Source: an uncultured Woeseiaceae bacterium (GTDB lineage Bacteria > Pseudomonadota > Gammaproteobacteria > Steroidobacterales > Woeseiaceae). From it: a DNA stretch of 64,000 bases. This document shows positions 25,938 to 33,770 of this stretch, one piece after another (within the stretch, counting starts at the first letter, position 1; the number at the start of each line of letters is the position of its first letter). Both the position numbers and the translations under genes were made by a program. The stretch spans positions 1 through 64,000 of the forward strand of contig CAMYOJ010000026.1 in the NCBI GenBank assembly GCA_947259985.1. Direction: 5' to 3'. The notes beneath the pieces are model-generated. The model saw nothing but the letters and a program-made list of their open reading frames with translations, searched no databases and was not told the DNA's origin.

Positions 25938-27152
25938 TCAGGCGTGTTGCTCCAGGCAGCTCTCGATGCGATCGAACACGAGATTGATCGTCTCGGTATC
26001 AGGCAGCGTGGTTATCCGGAAATGATCGCTGTACGGTGTATTGAAGCTGCTGCCGGGCGCTACCAGGACGTGGTGGTTCTCGAGCAGCTCGAGGGCGAAG
26101 GCCTGGTCGTCCAAACGTCCTTCGAAGCGTGGATCCAGGCGAATGAAAGCATACATCGCACCCATAGGTGGCTCGCCGCTCAGGTAAGAACTGCCTGCGA
26201 CTCGCTCGATCACGGCCTGGCGCGACTGGTAGAGCCGACCGCCAGGACTCACGAGATCCAGGACGCTTTGGAATCCACCGAGTGCCGTTTGCACGGCCCA
26301 CTGGCCCGGAACATTACTGCAAAGGCGAAGTGCCGACAGCAATTCCATGCCGTGGATATACTCCGCCGCACGTTCCAGGTCGCCGCTGAATACGCACCAG
26401 CCGACCCGGTAACCGCAGGCGCGGTAGATCTTCGACAGTCCGGAGAAGGTCAGGCAGACCGCATCGTGAACCAGCGTTGCCATCGGGATGAACTCGGCGT
26501 CATCGTAGACCATCTGGTCATAGATCTCGTCGGCAAGCACCACGAGGTTATGGCGCCTGGCCAGCACGCATATCGCCTCGAGAGTACTGCGATCGTAGAC
26601 TGCGCCGCTCGGATTGTTGGGATTGATCACGACGATGGCCCGAGTCCGGTCGCTTACGAGTCGTTCGATGTCCTCGATATCGGGCAGGAATCGGTTTGTA
26701 ACGCTGCAGGTATAGTGCCGCACAATGCCGCCGTTGAGCGTCACCGCGGCACTCCACAGCGGGTAATCGGGACTGGGCACGAGCACTTCGTCACCCGGAT
26801 TCAACAACGCTCGCAGTGACAGGTCGATGAGCTCGCTGACGCCATTACCTATGAACACCTCGTCGGCGCTGACGTCCAGGATGCCGCGATTCTGCTGCTG
26901 CATGACGACAGCTTCGCGCGCCGGAAAGATGCCCTTCTGATGACAGTACGGCTCGGCTTGCCCGAGGTTCTCGATCATCGCAAGCCGCATTGTTTCGGGC
27001 GTCCGAAAACCAAACAGGCCCGGGTTGCCGATGTTCAACGATATGATCTCGTAGCCGCGCTTTTCCATTTCCAGCGCACGGTTGGCCAATTGTCCGCGTA
27101 TTTCGTAGCGAACGTCCTGCAATGCCTCACTGGTATGAATGTGCTGTTCCAT
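25938..27152 (-). CDS. alaA: Class I/II aminotransferase, AlaA-like (glutamate-pyruvate type)
   Basis: A 404-residue PLP enzyme. SLNIGNPGLFGFRTPETM at the N-terminus, PSPDYPLWSAAVTLNGG, VVINPNNPSGAVYDRSTL, LVVLADEIYDQMVYD (cofactor Asp and Tyr) and FSGLSKIYRACGYRVGW (PLP Lys in SK) match the AlaA group, which makes alanine from pyruvate and glutamate. Length equals that of E. coli AlaA (405). Substrate is inferred. It is encoded between the CoA transferase and the AddB-like gene on the same strand. Confidence 0.82.
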   Translation of the reverse strand: MEQHIHTSEALQDVRYEIRGQLANRALEMEKRGYEIISLNIGNPGLFGFRTPETMRLAMIENLGQAEPYCHQKGIFPAREAVVMQQQNRGILDVSADEVFIGNGVSELIDLSLRALLNPGDEVLVPSPDYPLWSAAVTLNGGIVRHYTCSVTNRFLPDIEDIERLVSDRTRAIVVINPNNPSGAVYDRSTLEAICVLARRHNLVVLADEIYDQMVYDDAEFIPMATLVHDAVCLTFSGLSKIYRACGYRVGWCVFSGDLERAAEYIHGMELLSALRLCSNVPGQWAVQTALGGFQSVLDLVSPGGRLYQSRQAVIERVAGSSYLSGEPPMGAMYAFIRLDPRFEGRLDDQAFALELLENHHVLVAPGSSFNTPYSDHFRITTLPDTETINLVFDRIESCLEQHA

Positions 27153-27169
27153 GACCTGAATATTACGCT

Positions 27170-28381
27170 CTAAACCGCCCTGCAGCCGCGCAGCTCGGCT
27201 ATCGATTCGTCAGAGTAACCCAACCATTCCCGCAATACCTCATCGGTGTGTTCGCCCAGCAACGGCGCAGCCTTCTCGTAGCAAACCGGCGTCGCCGAAA
27301 AATTCACGGGATTCGCGATCGATGGCACAGGGTCACCGAGCGAATTGCTGATCTCGCGAACCAGGTTGCGTTCAGACGCATGAGCGTTGCTCAGGACTTC
27401 GCCGATGTCATTGATCGGGCCGGCAGGTACGCCTTTTTCCTTGAATGCCCGGAGCCATTCGACAGTAACCTGGCCAGAGAACGCTGCCTGCATGCGCTCG
27501 ACAAGCGCTTTGCGATTTGTAACGCGATCGCCGTTGGACGCAAAACGCGGGTCATTTGCAAGCTCTGTCAGTCCGAGGCAGGCAACGCAGTCGGCAAACT
27601 GTCGATCGTTGCCCACGGCCAGCATCAGGTTGCCATCCGCGGTGGCAAACGCCTGGTACGGCACGAGGTTGGGATGTGCTGTCCCAAGGCGGACCGGCAC
27701 CTCGCCACCGATGAGGTAGTTCATCGCCTGATTTGCGAGCCAGGCAACCTGGCTATCGTACAGGGGTACATCGATAAACTGGCCCTCCCCTGTCTCCTGG
27801 CGCGCATTCAGTGCAGCCAGGATCGCGGTGCATGCGTACATGCCGGCCATGATGTCCGCGATCGCGACGCCGACCTTTTGCGGCCCACCTGCCTGATCGG
27901 CCGCCGGACCCGTAATACTCATCAAACCCGCAGATGCCTGGATCATCGCGTCGTAGCCGGGCTCTGCCGATCGCGAACCCGTCTGGCCGAACGCGGAGAT
28001 CGAGCAGTACACGAGACCCGGGTTAATCGCGATGAGTTCATCGGGCCCCAGTCCGAATCGCGACATCGTGCCCGTGCGGAAGTTCTCAAGCAGTACGTCG
28101 GCCTCGGCAACCAGTTCGCGGATGAGTTGCCGTCCGCGTTCGTTGGTCAGGTCGACCGTTACCGAGCGTTTGTTGCGATTCGCTGACAGAAAATAGGCAG
28201 CTTCCCGGTAGTCATCGCCTTCAAGCCATGGAGGCCCCCAGTGCCGCGTGTCGTCGCCGCTGCCAGGCCGTTCGATCTTCACGACATCGGCGCCGTAATC
28301 GCCGAGTAGCTGACCTGCCCATGGTCCCGCGAGAACCCGACTCATATCCAATACCCGAATATTTGCGAGTGGCGTTGCCAT
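27170..28381 (-). CDS. Family III CoA transferase (CaiB/BaiF)
   Basis: A 403-residue CoA transferase that moves CoA between carboxylic acids. The N-terminus IRVLDMSRVLAGPWAGQLLG and GADVVKIERPGSGDDTRHW is diagnostic, VDLTNERGRQLIRELVAEAD follows, and GYDAMIQASAGLMSITG contains the Asp that forms the acyl anhydride. Substrate is unknown. I use ATG 28381; a GTG at 28396 would add five residues. A perfect intrinsic terminator lies about 30 bp upstream of the start on the same strand, so transcription either starts in the small gap or must read through it. Confidence 0.9.
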   Translation of the reverse strand: MATPLANIRVLDMSRVLAGPWAGQLLGDYGADVVKIERPGSGDDTRHWGPPWLEGDDYREAAYFLSANRNKRSVTVDLTNERGRQLIRELVAEADVLLENFRTGTMSRFGLGPDELIAINPGLVYCSISAFGQTGSRSAEPGYDAMIQASAGLMSITGPAADQAGGPQKVGVAIADIMAGMYACTAILAALNARQETGEGQFIDVPLYDSQVAWLANQAMNYLIGGEVPVRLGTAHPNLVPYQAFATADGNLMLAVGNDRQFADCVACLGLTELANDPRFASNGDRVTNRKALVERMQAAFSGQVTVEWLRAFKEKGVPAGPINDIGEVLSNAHASERNLVREISNSLGDPVPSIANPVNFSATPVCYEKAAPLLGEHTDEVLREWLGYSDESIAELRGCRAV

Positions 28382-28412
28382 CGACGGCCGTAGCACCTTG
28401 CTAAGAAAACAC

Positions 28413-28448
28413 TTTAAAAAACCCGGCCAACCTTGCGGTTGGCCGGGT
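28413..28448 (-). terminator. Intrinsic terminator immediately upstream of the CoA transferase
   Basis: An 11-bp perfect stem (acccggccaac / gttggccgggt, at 28421-28431 and 28438-28448, loop of 6) is followed on the minus strand by six or more T. It is a strong Rho-independent terminator. It points toward the CoA transferase start 30 bp away, so it ends a short upstream transcript or acts as an attenuator. Confidence 0.9.
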
Positions 28449-28682
28449 GGGTCCGCACGGAGATTGCGGATTGCGTGACTCGATCACCTGACACTAGGTC
28501 CTTGGTGTTCGGGTCCAGCTCTGTTGCCATGGCACCTCGCAGCGGCGCCGCGGCGTGTTCGATTTGTGACATTTTGGGTCGAAGCGTGCTGCCTCGTCGA
28601 GCAAGGTATATCGTCGGATAATTGGCCCTGAGATGCAATCGGGATATCCGGATTCGGACCCGAAAATCGCGTCCGAAGACGC
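28413..28682 (-). ncRNA. Candidate structured small RNA or regulatory leader
   Basis: About 270 nt on the minus strand are bounded by a promoter (-10 cataat at 28693-28688, expected start near 28682) and the strong terminator at 28413-28448. The predicted RNA begins with a 5-bp stem closed by a UUCG tetraloop (28682-28669), followed by a second nested hairpin (tcggg / cccga). A reading frame of 74 codons from a TTG at 28638 runs through, but its stop lies inside the terminator tail and it has no visible ribosome-binding site, so I favour RNA over protein. It matches no RNA family that I can recognise (not 6S, SRP, tmRNA or RNase P). It could be a trans-acting sRNA or the attenuated leader of the CoA transferase gene. 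Confidence 0.45.
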
Positions 28683-28687
28683 AAATT

Positions 28688-28717
28688 ATTATGATAAAGC
28701 ACCTTAACTAAACACAA
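28688..28717 (-). promoter_or_regulatory. Candidate promoter for the 28413-28682 RNA
   Basis: On the minus strand ttgtgt (28717-28712) and cataat (28693-28688, five of six consensus bases) are separated by 18 bp in an AT-rich stretch. The expected transcription start falls at the first base of the UUCG hairpin near 28682. Confidence 0.5.
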
Positions 28718-28865
28718 TAAGTAATTGTATTAAAATAATAAAAATAGTCTATCAGTAAAAATGCACCGGTTTCGCCATGACAGCACCAAATCGGCCTGCA
28801 TCCCTGGTTTGGACTGGTTCCAGCCTGTTGGATTGCTGCAATTCCGCAGCCCTGACCGGCCGAAT
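28718..28865. other. Intergenic region downstream of sseA
   Basis: About 150 bp between the promoter above and the sseA stop. The left half is very AT-rich (28718-28760); the right half is GC-rich with short palindromes around 28853-28875. I see no gene here and no clear intrinsic terminator for sseA. Confidence 0.6.
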
Positions 28866-29723
28866 TCAGCCGGGCCCTGGCGCGACAGGGCGCTTCGGAT
28901 CCCGAATCCACTCGCTCCACGAGCCCACGTACACTCGCGGCTCGATATATCCCGCTTCCATGCCTGAAACTGCGAGGTGGCACGCCGTCACGCCCGACCC
29001 ACACATAACGACCCACGGCTTCGACTTGTCGATACCCAACACGCCACGCCACAGCGCCACCAATTGCTCCCGTGATTTCCAGGTGCCGTTGTCATTAACG
29101 CTCAGGGTCAACGGCAGGTTTGTTGCGCCAGGAATATGCCCTGCTACTGGATCAATTGGTTCTATCTCGCCATCAAATCTCTGTGCATCGCGGGCGTCGA
29201 TCAGGCGGAGTTCGCGGACCCTGTCGCCGGCTTCGATCAACTCCTGTGTCGTGATGACCAACTCTTCGCGCGGCTGCGCCCGGTAAGATGTGCGCTCTGC
29301 CGTTTCCCTGTCGGCACGTGTCGAGAAGCCTTGCCGCAACCACTCAGCGAATCCTCCGTCGAGCAGTCGAACTCGTCGATGGCCGGACCAGCGGAGCAAC
29401 CACCACGCCCGCGAGGCTACGGCGCCGTTATCGTCGTCGTAAACGACTACCTGAGTGTTCCTGTCGATACCGAGCTGCCCCAGGAAATTCTCGAACTCGG
29501 ACACACCGGGAAGCGGATGTCTGCCCGTCTCCGGGCCTATTGGCGCCGACAGATCACGATCCAGGTCTGCGAATACTGCGCCCGGAATATGGCTCTCGAG
29601 GTAGTGTCGGATTCCGGCGTTTACATCTGCGAGATCGAAGCGACAATCCACCACGCGCCACCCGGGGTCGTCCAGGCGCTCATTGAGTTCGCCGGCGCTG
29701 ATCAGGTTGCTATGCTCGGTCAT
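28866..29723 (-). CDS. sseA: 3-mercaptopyruvate sulfurtransferase
   Basis: A 285-residue tandem-rhodanese enzyme. The N-terminal, inactive rhodanese domain (WRVVDCRFDLADVNAG, SHIPGAVFADLDRDLS) is followed by the catalytic domain with VVMCGSGVTACHLAV; the CGSGVTA loop is the mercaptopyruvate-type signature rather than the CRKGVTA of thiosulfate sulfurtransferases. I start it at ATG 29723, where the family N-terminus begins; the open frame extends much further up but overlaps etfB antisense and is not coding. It is divergent from etfB (117 bp). Confidence 0.9.
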   Translation of the reverse strand: MTEHSNLISAGELNERLDDPGWRVVDCRFDLADVNAGIRHYLESHIPGAVFADLDRDLSAPIGPETGRHPLPGVSEFENFLGQLGIDRNTQVVVYDDDNGAVASRAWWLLRWSGHRRVRLLDGGFAEWLRQGFSTRADRETAERTSYRAQPREELVITTQELIEAGDRVRELRLIDARDAQRFDGEIEPIDPVAGHIPGATNLPLTLSVNDNGTWKSREQLVALWRGVLGIDKSKPWVVMCGSGVTACHLAVSGMEAGYIEPRVYVGSWSEWIRDPKRPVAPGPG

Positions 29724-29840
29724 CGGTCGGGCCAATCGAATTGCTCGTCTGGACCTTGTACACGCGAGACTGCTCGTAGACAATAGCGTGCCGCACCTCA
29801 AGGGGCGCGGTTTCACTGAGACAAATTCGGAGTCAGACAA

Positions 29841-30590
29841 TTGGACAAGATACTGGTCGGCCTCAAACGCGCGGTTGACTACAACGTGCGCATACAGGTC
29901 AAGAGTGACGGTAGCGGCGTCGAAACCGACGGTGTCAAGATGAGCATCAATCCGTTCGACGAGATTGCCCTCGAGGAGGCGCTTCGCATCAGGGAGCGCG
30001 GCGAAGCCAGCGAAGTAATCGTTGTTTCCATCGGATCTTCCGAATCGCAGCAGCAGTTGCGCACGGGACTGGCGATGGGGGCTGATCGCGCAATCCTGGT
30101 CGAATCGGGCGATGTTCCTGATACCTTGAGCATCGCCCGGGTGTTCAAGGAGCTTGTCGACCGGGAGTCTGCGGAACTCGTGATTCTCGGCAAGCAGGCC
30201 ATCGATGATGACAACAGCCAGGCCGGACAGATGCTGGCCGCGATCTGGGAGCGACCGCAGGCGACGTTCGCTTCGGAAGTCGTCCTCGACGGCGACAAGG
30301 CTCGTGTGACACGCGAAGTGGACAGCGGTCTTGAAACGCTGGAGATCGATCTGCCGGCCGTGATCACCGTGGATCTGCGACTCAACGAGCCGCGTTACGT
30401 GAAGCTCCCTGACATCATGAAAGCGAAGAAAAAGCCCCTGGAGACGATTGCTATCGGGGATCTCGGCATCGAAGCCGGTCCCAGGCTCGAGGAAACCGCG
30501 TTCGAACCACCGGCCGGGCGTCAGAAAGGCATCATGGTCGACGACGTTGCCGGGCTTGTGGCGGCGATAAAGGACAAGGGATTGGTGTAA
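29841..30590 (+). CDS. etfB: Electron transfer flavoprotein beta subunit
   Basis: A 249-residue subunit that binds AMP and, with EtfA, carries electrons from acyl-CoA dehydrogenases to the quinone pool through ETF-QO. KILVGLKRAVDYNVRI, SINPFDEIALEEALRIRE and the signature region LVILGKQAIDDDNSQAGQML are present. The start is a TTG at 29841 with ggag 9 bp upstream. It overlaps etfA by one base (TAATG). An acyl-CoA dehydrogenase gene lies 1.6 kb away. Confidence 0.95.
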   Translation: MDKILVGLKRAVDYNVRIQVKSDGSGVETDGVKMSINPFDEIALEEALRIRERGEASEVIVVSIGSSESQQQLRTGLAMGADRAILVESGDVPDTLSIARVFKELVDRESAELVILGKQAIDDDNSQAGQMLAAIWERPQATFASEVVLDGDKARVTREVDSGLETLEIDLPAVITVDLRLNEPRYVKLPDIMKAKKKPLETIAIGDLGIEAGPRLEETAFEPPAGRQKGIMVDDVAGLVAAIKDKGLV

Positions 30591-31531
30591 TGGCAAAGAT
30601 ACTCGTAATTGCAGAACATGATGGCGCAACGCTGAACCCCAGCACCGCCAAGTGCGTGGCCTGTGCTGCGCAGATAGAAGACGCCGATATCAGTGTCGCC
30701 GTCCTGGGCTCGGACACCGGCGCGGTGGCTGCGCAGGCCGCAGACCTCAGCTCAGTCGCCAGGGTCGTGACGATTGATAACGAACGCAATGACCCGGCCA
30801 TTGCGGCGGTATTGGCGCCGCAGATCGTCGCTCTGGCGAATGGCTATAGCCATGTCTTCGGCCCATCTACCGCATTCGGAAAGGACCTGATGCCACGCGT
30901 TGCTGCCTTGATGGGCGTCAACCAGATCAGCGATATCATGTCCGTCGAAGGAAGCCATGCGTTCAAACGGCCGATCTATGCCGGGAATGCCATTGTTACA
31001 GTCAATGCGCCGGCGGATCATCCCGTTGTTGCGACCGTGAGAACTGCCTCCTACCAGGCCGCAGAAGGTGGGAACTCTGCTGCGGTTGAAAGTGCAGACG
31101 TCGACGTGGAGATGCCATCGCACACGCGTTTCGTCGAGTTGCAGACCGGATCATCGGACCGGCCGGACCTGCAATCCGCTGCAAGGGTAGTCTCAGGGGG
31201 TCGTGCGCTTGCCAGCGAGGAGAATTTCGAGCTCATTTACAAACTGGCCGACGCAATCGGCGCCGGCGTGGGTTCGTCGAGAGCCGCGGTGGACGCCGGC
31301 TACGTTCCGCCCGAAACGCAGGTCGGCCAGACCGGGCAGATTATCGCGCCGGATCTTTATATTGCCATCGGTATCTCGGGCGCCATTCAGCACGTTACCG
31401 GTATCAAGGATGCCGGCACGATCGTCGCAATCAACAAGGATGAGGAAGCGCCCATATTCGAGATCGCGGATATAGGGCTTGTGGGCGACCTGTTCGCCAT
31501 CGTCCCTGAATTGACCGAGGCCCTCGGCTAA
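30590..31531 (+). CDS. etfA: Electron transfer flavoprotein alpha subunit
   Basis: A 313-residue FAD-binding subunit of ETF. The N-terminal half has AKILVIAEHDGATLNPSTAK; the C-terminal FAD domain carries VVSGGRALASEENFELIYKL, GSSRAAVDAGYVPPETQVGQ and YIAIGISGAIQHVTGIKDAG, the PS00696-type region. It is co-translated with etfB. ETF dehydrogenase is not in this window. Confidence 0.96.
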   Translation: MAKILVIAEHDGATLNPSTAKCVACAAQIEDADISVAVLGSDTGAVAAQAADLSSVARVVTIDNERNDPAIAAVLAPQIVALANGYSHVFGPSTAFGKDLMPRVAALMGVNQISDIMSVEGSHAFKRPIYAGNAIVTVNAPADHPVVATVRTASYQAAEGGNSAAVESADVDVEMPSHTRFVELQTGSSDRPDLQSAARVVSGGRALASEENFELIYKLADAIGAGVGSSRAAVDAGYVPPETQVGQTGQIIAPDLYIAIGISGAIQHVTGIKDAGTIVAINKDEEAPIFEIADIGLVGDLFAIVPELTEALG

Positions 31532-31575
31532 TCGAGCGACTGCAGGAGCGCTCGTCGCTCCTGCTTTGCGGCCCC

Positions 31576-32064
31576 TCAAAGTGCTGCGAGGATAGACTCG
31601 GCCTTGCTGACTTCGAACTGACCGGGTTCCTCCACGGCCACGTGCGTGGCGACGCCGTCGTCGACAACGATCGCGAACCGCTGTCCGCGCATGCCCATGC
31701 CAAAGCCAGTGCCGTCCATTTCGAGTCCAAGCGCTCGAGCATAGTCACCATTGCCGTCTGCGAGCATCATGACGTCGTCTCCGACGCCTCGGTCCTTACC
31801 CCAGGCATCCATGACGAAGACATCGTTGACGGCCATGCACGCGATCGTATCGACGCCCTTGCCCTTGAGTTCCGCGACATGGTCAACAAAGCCCGGCAGG
31901 TGATTCATCGAGCATGTAGGAGTAAACGCGCCCGGTACCGACACGAGCACCACCTTCTTCCCAGCGAACAAGTCATTGCTTGATATGGCGCCGGGCCCGG
32001 CATCGGTCATCACGCCAAACGCACCGTCCGGCATTCTCTCGCCTGCAGATATCGACATCGACAA
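31576..32064 (-). CDS. Peroxiredoxin, Prx5/redoxin type
   Basis: A 162-residue thiol peroxidase. VVLVSVPGAFTPTCSMNHLP contains the peroxidatic Cys in the PGAFTPTC motif specific to the Prx5 group, and GFGMGMRGQRFAIVVDDG the conserved active-site Arg. A second Cys (DTIACMAVND) is the one also seen in atypical two-Cys members. No glutaredoxin domain is fused. It lies between etfA and the acyl-CoA dehydrogenase on the opposite strand; a start two codons later (second Met) is also possible. Confidence 0.93.
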   Translation of the reverse strand: MSMSISAGERMPDGAFGVMTDAGPGAISSNDLFAGKKVVLVSVPGAFTPTCSMNHLPGFVDHVAELKGKGVDTIACMAVNDVFVMDAWGKDRGVGDDVMMLADGNGDYARALGLEMDGTGFGMGMRGQRFAIVVDDGVATHVAVEEPGQFEVSKAESILAAL

Positions 32065-32148
32065 TTACTCCTGTTTTGGTATTGAGTTCGGGGGGGCAAT
32101 TCGCAATGATTTTGCACCCGCAATAATACTATCAGGAAGAGACCTACA

Positions 32149-33315
32149 ATGGATTTCGCATTGACCGAAGAGCAGCAGATGATCCAGGACGCAGCGCGAG
32201 AGTTTGCCCAGAATGAGATTGCGCCGGTCGCGGCCGAGTTCGACCTGAGTGGTGAGTTTCCTTCGGAAACCATTCGCCAGGCTGGCGAGCTGGGTTTCAT
32301 GGGAATCGAAATTCCCGAGGAATACGGCGGCTCCGGGCTCGACTCGATCTGCTATGTCCTCATGATGATGGAGATTTCGGCGGCCGACGCGGCGCACGGC
32401 ACTATCGTGTCCGTGAACAACTCCCTCTTCGGTGTGCCGCTACTCGAGTTCGGCACCGAGGAACAAAAGCAGAAGTTCCTGCGCCCCGTGTCCTCGGGCG
32501 AAGTCAACGGCGCCTACGCGCTTACAGAGCCGCAATCCGGGTCCGATGCGGCCACCATGAGGGCGCGCGCGGTGCGCGCCGCTGACGGCTCCACGTATAC
32601 ACTGAATGGCAAAAAGGCCTGGATCACCTCCGGTCCCGTCGCTCGCTACATGGTCGTATTTACGCAGACTTCCGACAGCGACGGCAATGAACTGGGCATC
32701 AGCGCCTTCGTCATAGACACCGAGGAGCCCGGTTTCGTCCAGGGCAAGACCGAACCGAAGCTCGGCATACGGGCATCGGCGACTTGCGAGATCGAACTCG
32801 AGGACTACGTCTGTCCTGCCGCGAATCGGATCGGCGAGGAAGGCCAGGGATTCAAGATTGCGCTTACGGTACTTGATGCAGGTCGCGTCGGCGTGGCCGC
32901 GCAGGCCGTCGGTATCGCCCAGGCCGCTTACGATGCTGCCGTCGAGTATTCACGTGAACGCAAGGCGTTCGGCTCGGCGATCGGCAGCTTCCAGGCGATC
33001 CAGGGAAAGATAGCGGACATGAAGATGCGCATCGACGCGTCCCGCTTGCTGACCTTGCAGGCCGCCTGGGCCAAGCAGGCAGCGAAGACATCGGGTGCCC
33101 GGAATACGCTCAACTCGAGCATTGCGAAGCTGTACGCCTCGGAGACGGCGATGTTCGTTACCCACCAGGCGCTGCAGATCCACGGTGGCATGGGTTACAG
33201 CAAGGAGTTACCGCTGGAACGCTATTTCCGTGACGCGAGAATCACCGAGATCTATGAGGGCACCAGCGAGATCCTGCGAATGGTCATCGGTCGTACAGAA
33301 ACCGGCCTGCGATAG
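32149..33315 (+). CDS. Acyl-CoA dehydrogenase (short/branched-chain type)
   Basis: A 388-residue FAD enzyme that introduces the alpha-beta double bond in acyl-CoA and passes electrons to ETF. GEVNGAYALTEPQSGSDAAT and KKAWITSGPVARYMVVF match the two family signatures, and near the C-terminus EIYEGTSEILRMVIG carries the catalytic Glu just before GTSE. Length and motifs fit the short- or branched-chain group (Bcd/ACADS-like), not long-chain FadE. The nearby etfBA makes a functional link likely. Confidence 0.93.
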   Translation: MDFALTEEQQMIQDAAREFAQNEIAPVAAEFDLSGEFPSETIRQAGELGFMGIEIPEEYGGSGLDSICYVLMMMEISAADAAHGTIVSVNNSLFGVPLLEFGTEEQKQKFLRPVSSGEVNGAYALTEPQSGSDAATMRARAVRAADGSTYTLNGKKAWITSGPVARYMVVFTQTSDSDGNELGISAFVIDTEEPGFVQGKTEPKLGIRASATCEIELEDYVCPAANRIGEEGQGFKIALTVLDAGRVGVAAQAVGIAQAAYDAAVEYSRERKAFGSAIGSFQAIQGKIADMKMRIDASRLLTLQAAWAKQAAKTSGARNTLNSSIAKLYASETAMFVTHQALQIHGGMGYSKELPLERYFRDARITEIYEGTSEILRMVIGRTETGLR

Positions 33316-33355
33316 GTTTTAGAATGATCGGCAGTGAATAAGGCTGCCTGCGGTT

Positions 33356-33676
33356 TCAGTAGTCGTTTTCGGCGACGTGGACGACCAGTCCATCGAGCTT
33401 GTCGGAAACCTCTATCTGACAGGTGAGCCGGCTGTTGGGCTTTCGCTCGAAAGCGGCATCCAGCATGCTGTCTTCCATGTCGTCCATTTCGGGTAACTTG
33501 TCCAACCAGGCATCGTCGATGTAGCTGTGGCATGTGGCGCAGGCGCAGGCGCCTCCGCACTCGGCCACGATCCCGTCAATATTGTTGTTGATTGCGCCTT
33601 CCATGACCGAATAACCGTTCTCCACTTCGACTTCGTGGCGGGTTTCATCGTTGGTGATGTAAGTGACCTTGGGCAT
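33356..33676 (-). CDS. [2Fe-2S] ferredoxin, adrenodoxin-like
   Basis: A 106-residue electron carrier. Cluster ligands are Cys40, Cys46, Cys49 (pattern C-x5-C-x2-C in AECGGACACATC) and Cys86 in RLTCQIEV, the spacing of vertebrate-type/adrenodoxin ferredoxins that serve class I P450s, rather than the Isc Fdx form with its HscA/IscU neighbours. It has an extra Cys44. No P450 or reductase gene is nearby. It is convergent with the acyl-CoA dehydrogenase (40 bp). Confidence 0.9.
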   Translation of the reverse strand: MPKVTYITNDETRHEVEVENGYSVMEGAINNNIDGIVAECGGACACATCHSYIDDAWLDKLPEMDDMEDSMLDAAFERKPNSRLTCQIEVSDKLDGLVVHVAENDY

Positions 33677-33712
33677 TGCTGGATTCCGGAGTTTTCGACG
33701 CGCGCAATTTTA

Positions 33713-33746
33713 GGGGCGTTGACCGTCTCCGGTCAACGCCCCTTTT
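33713..33746. terminator. Strong hairpin terminator after the TonB operon
   Basis: A 12-bp perfect stem (ggggcgttgacc at 33713-33724 and ggtcaacgcccc at 33731-33742, loop of 6) is followed on the plus strand by tttt. On the minus strand it is followed by taaaatt. Its position 25 bp past the TPR gene stop suggests that it ends the TonB operon, although the better T run is on the other strand. Confidence 0.75.
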
Positions 33747-33770
33747 GGATCAAGCGCTTAAAGGCAGCGG

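Noticed and set aside
28414..28638. 74-codon minus-strand frame upstream of the CoA transferase
   Set aside because: Its TTG start has no ribosome-binding site and its stop lies inside the terminator tail; I describe the stretch as a candidate RNA instead.
29724..30629. Long minus-strand extension upstream of sseA (587-residue frame)
   Set aside because: It runs antisense through etfB, and the sulfurtransferase N-terminus begins at ATG 29723; the extension has no family likeness.
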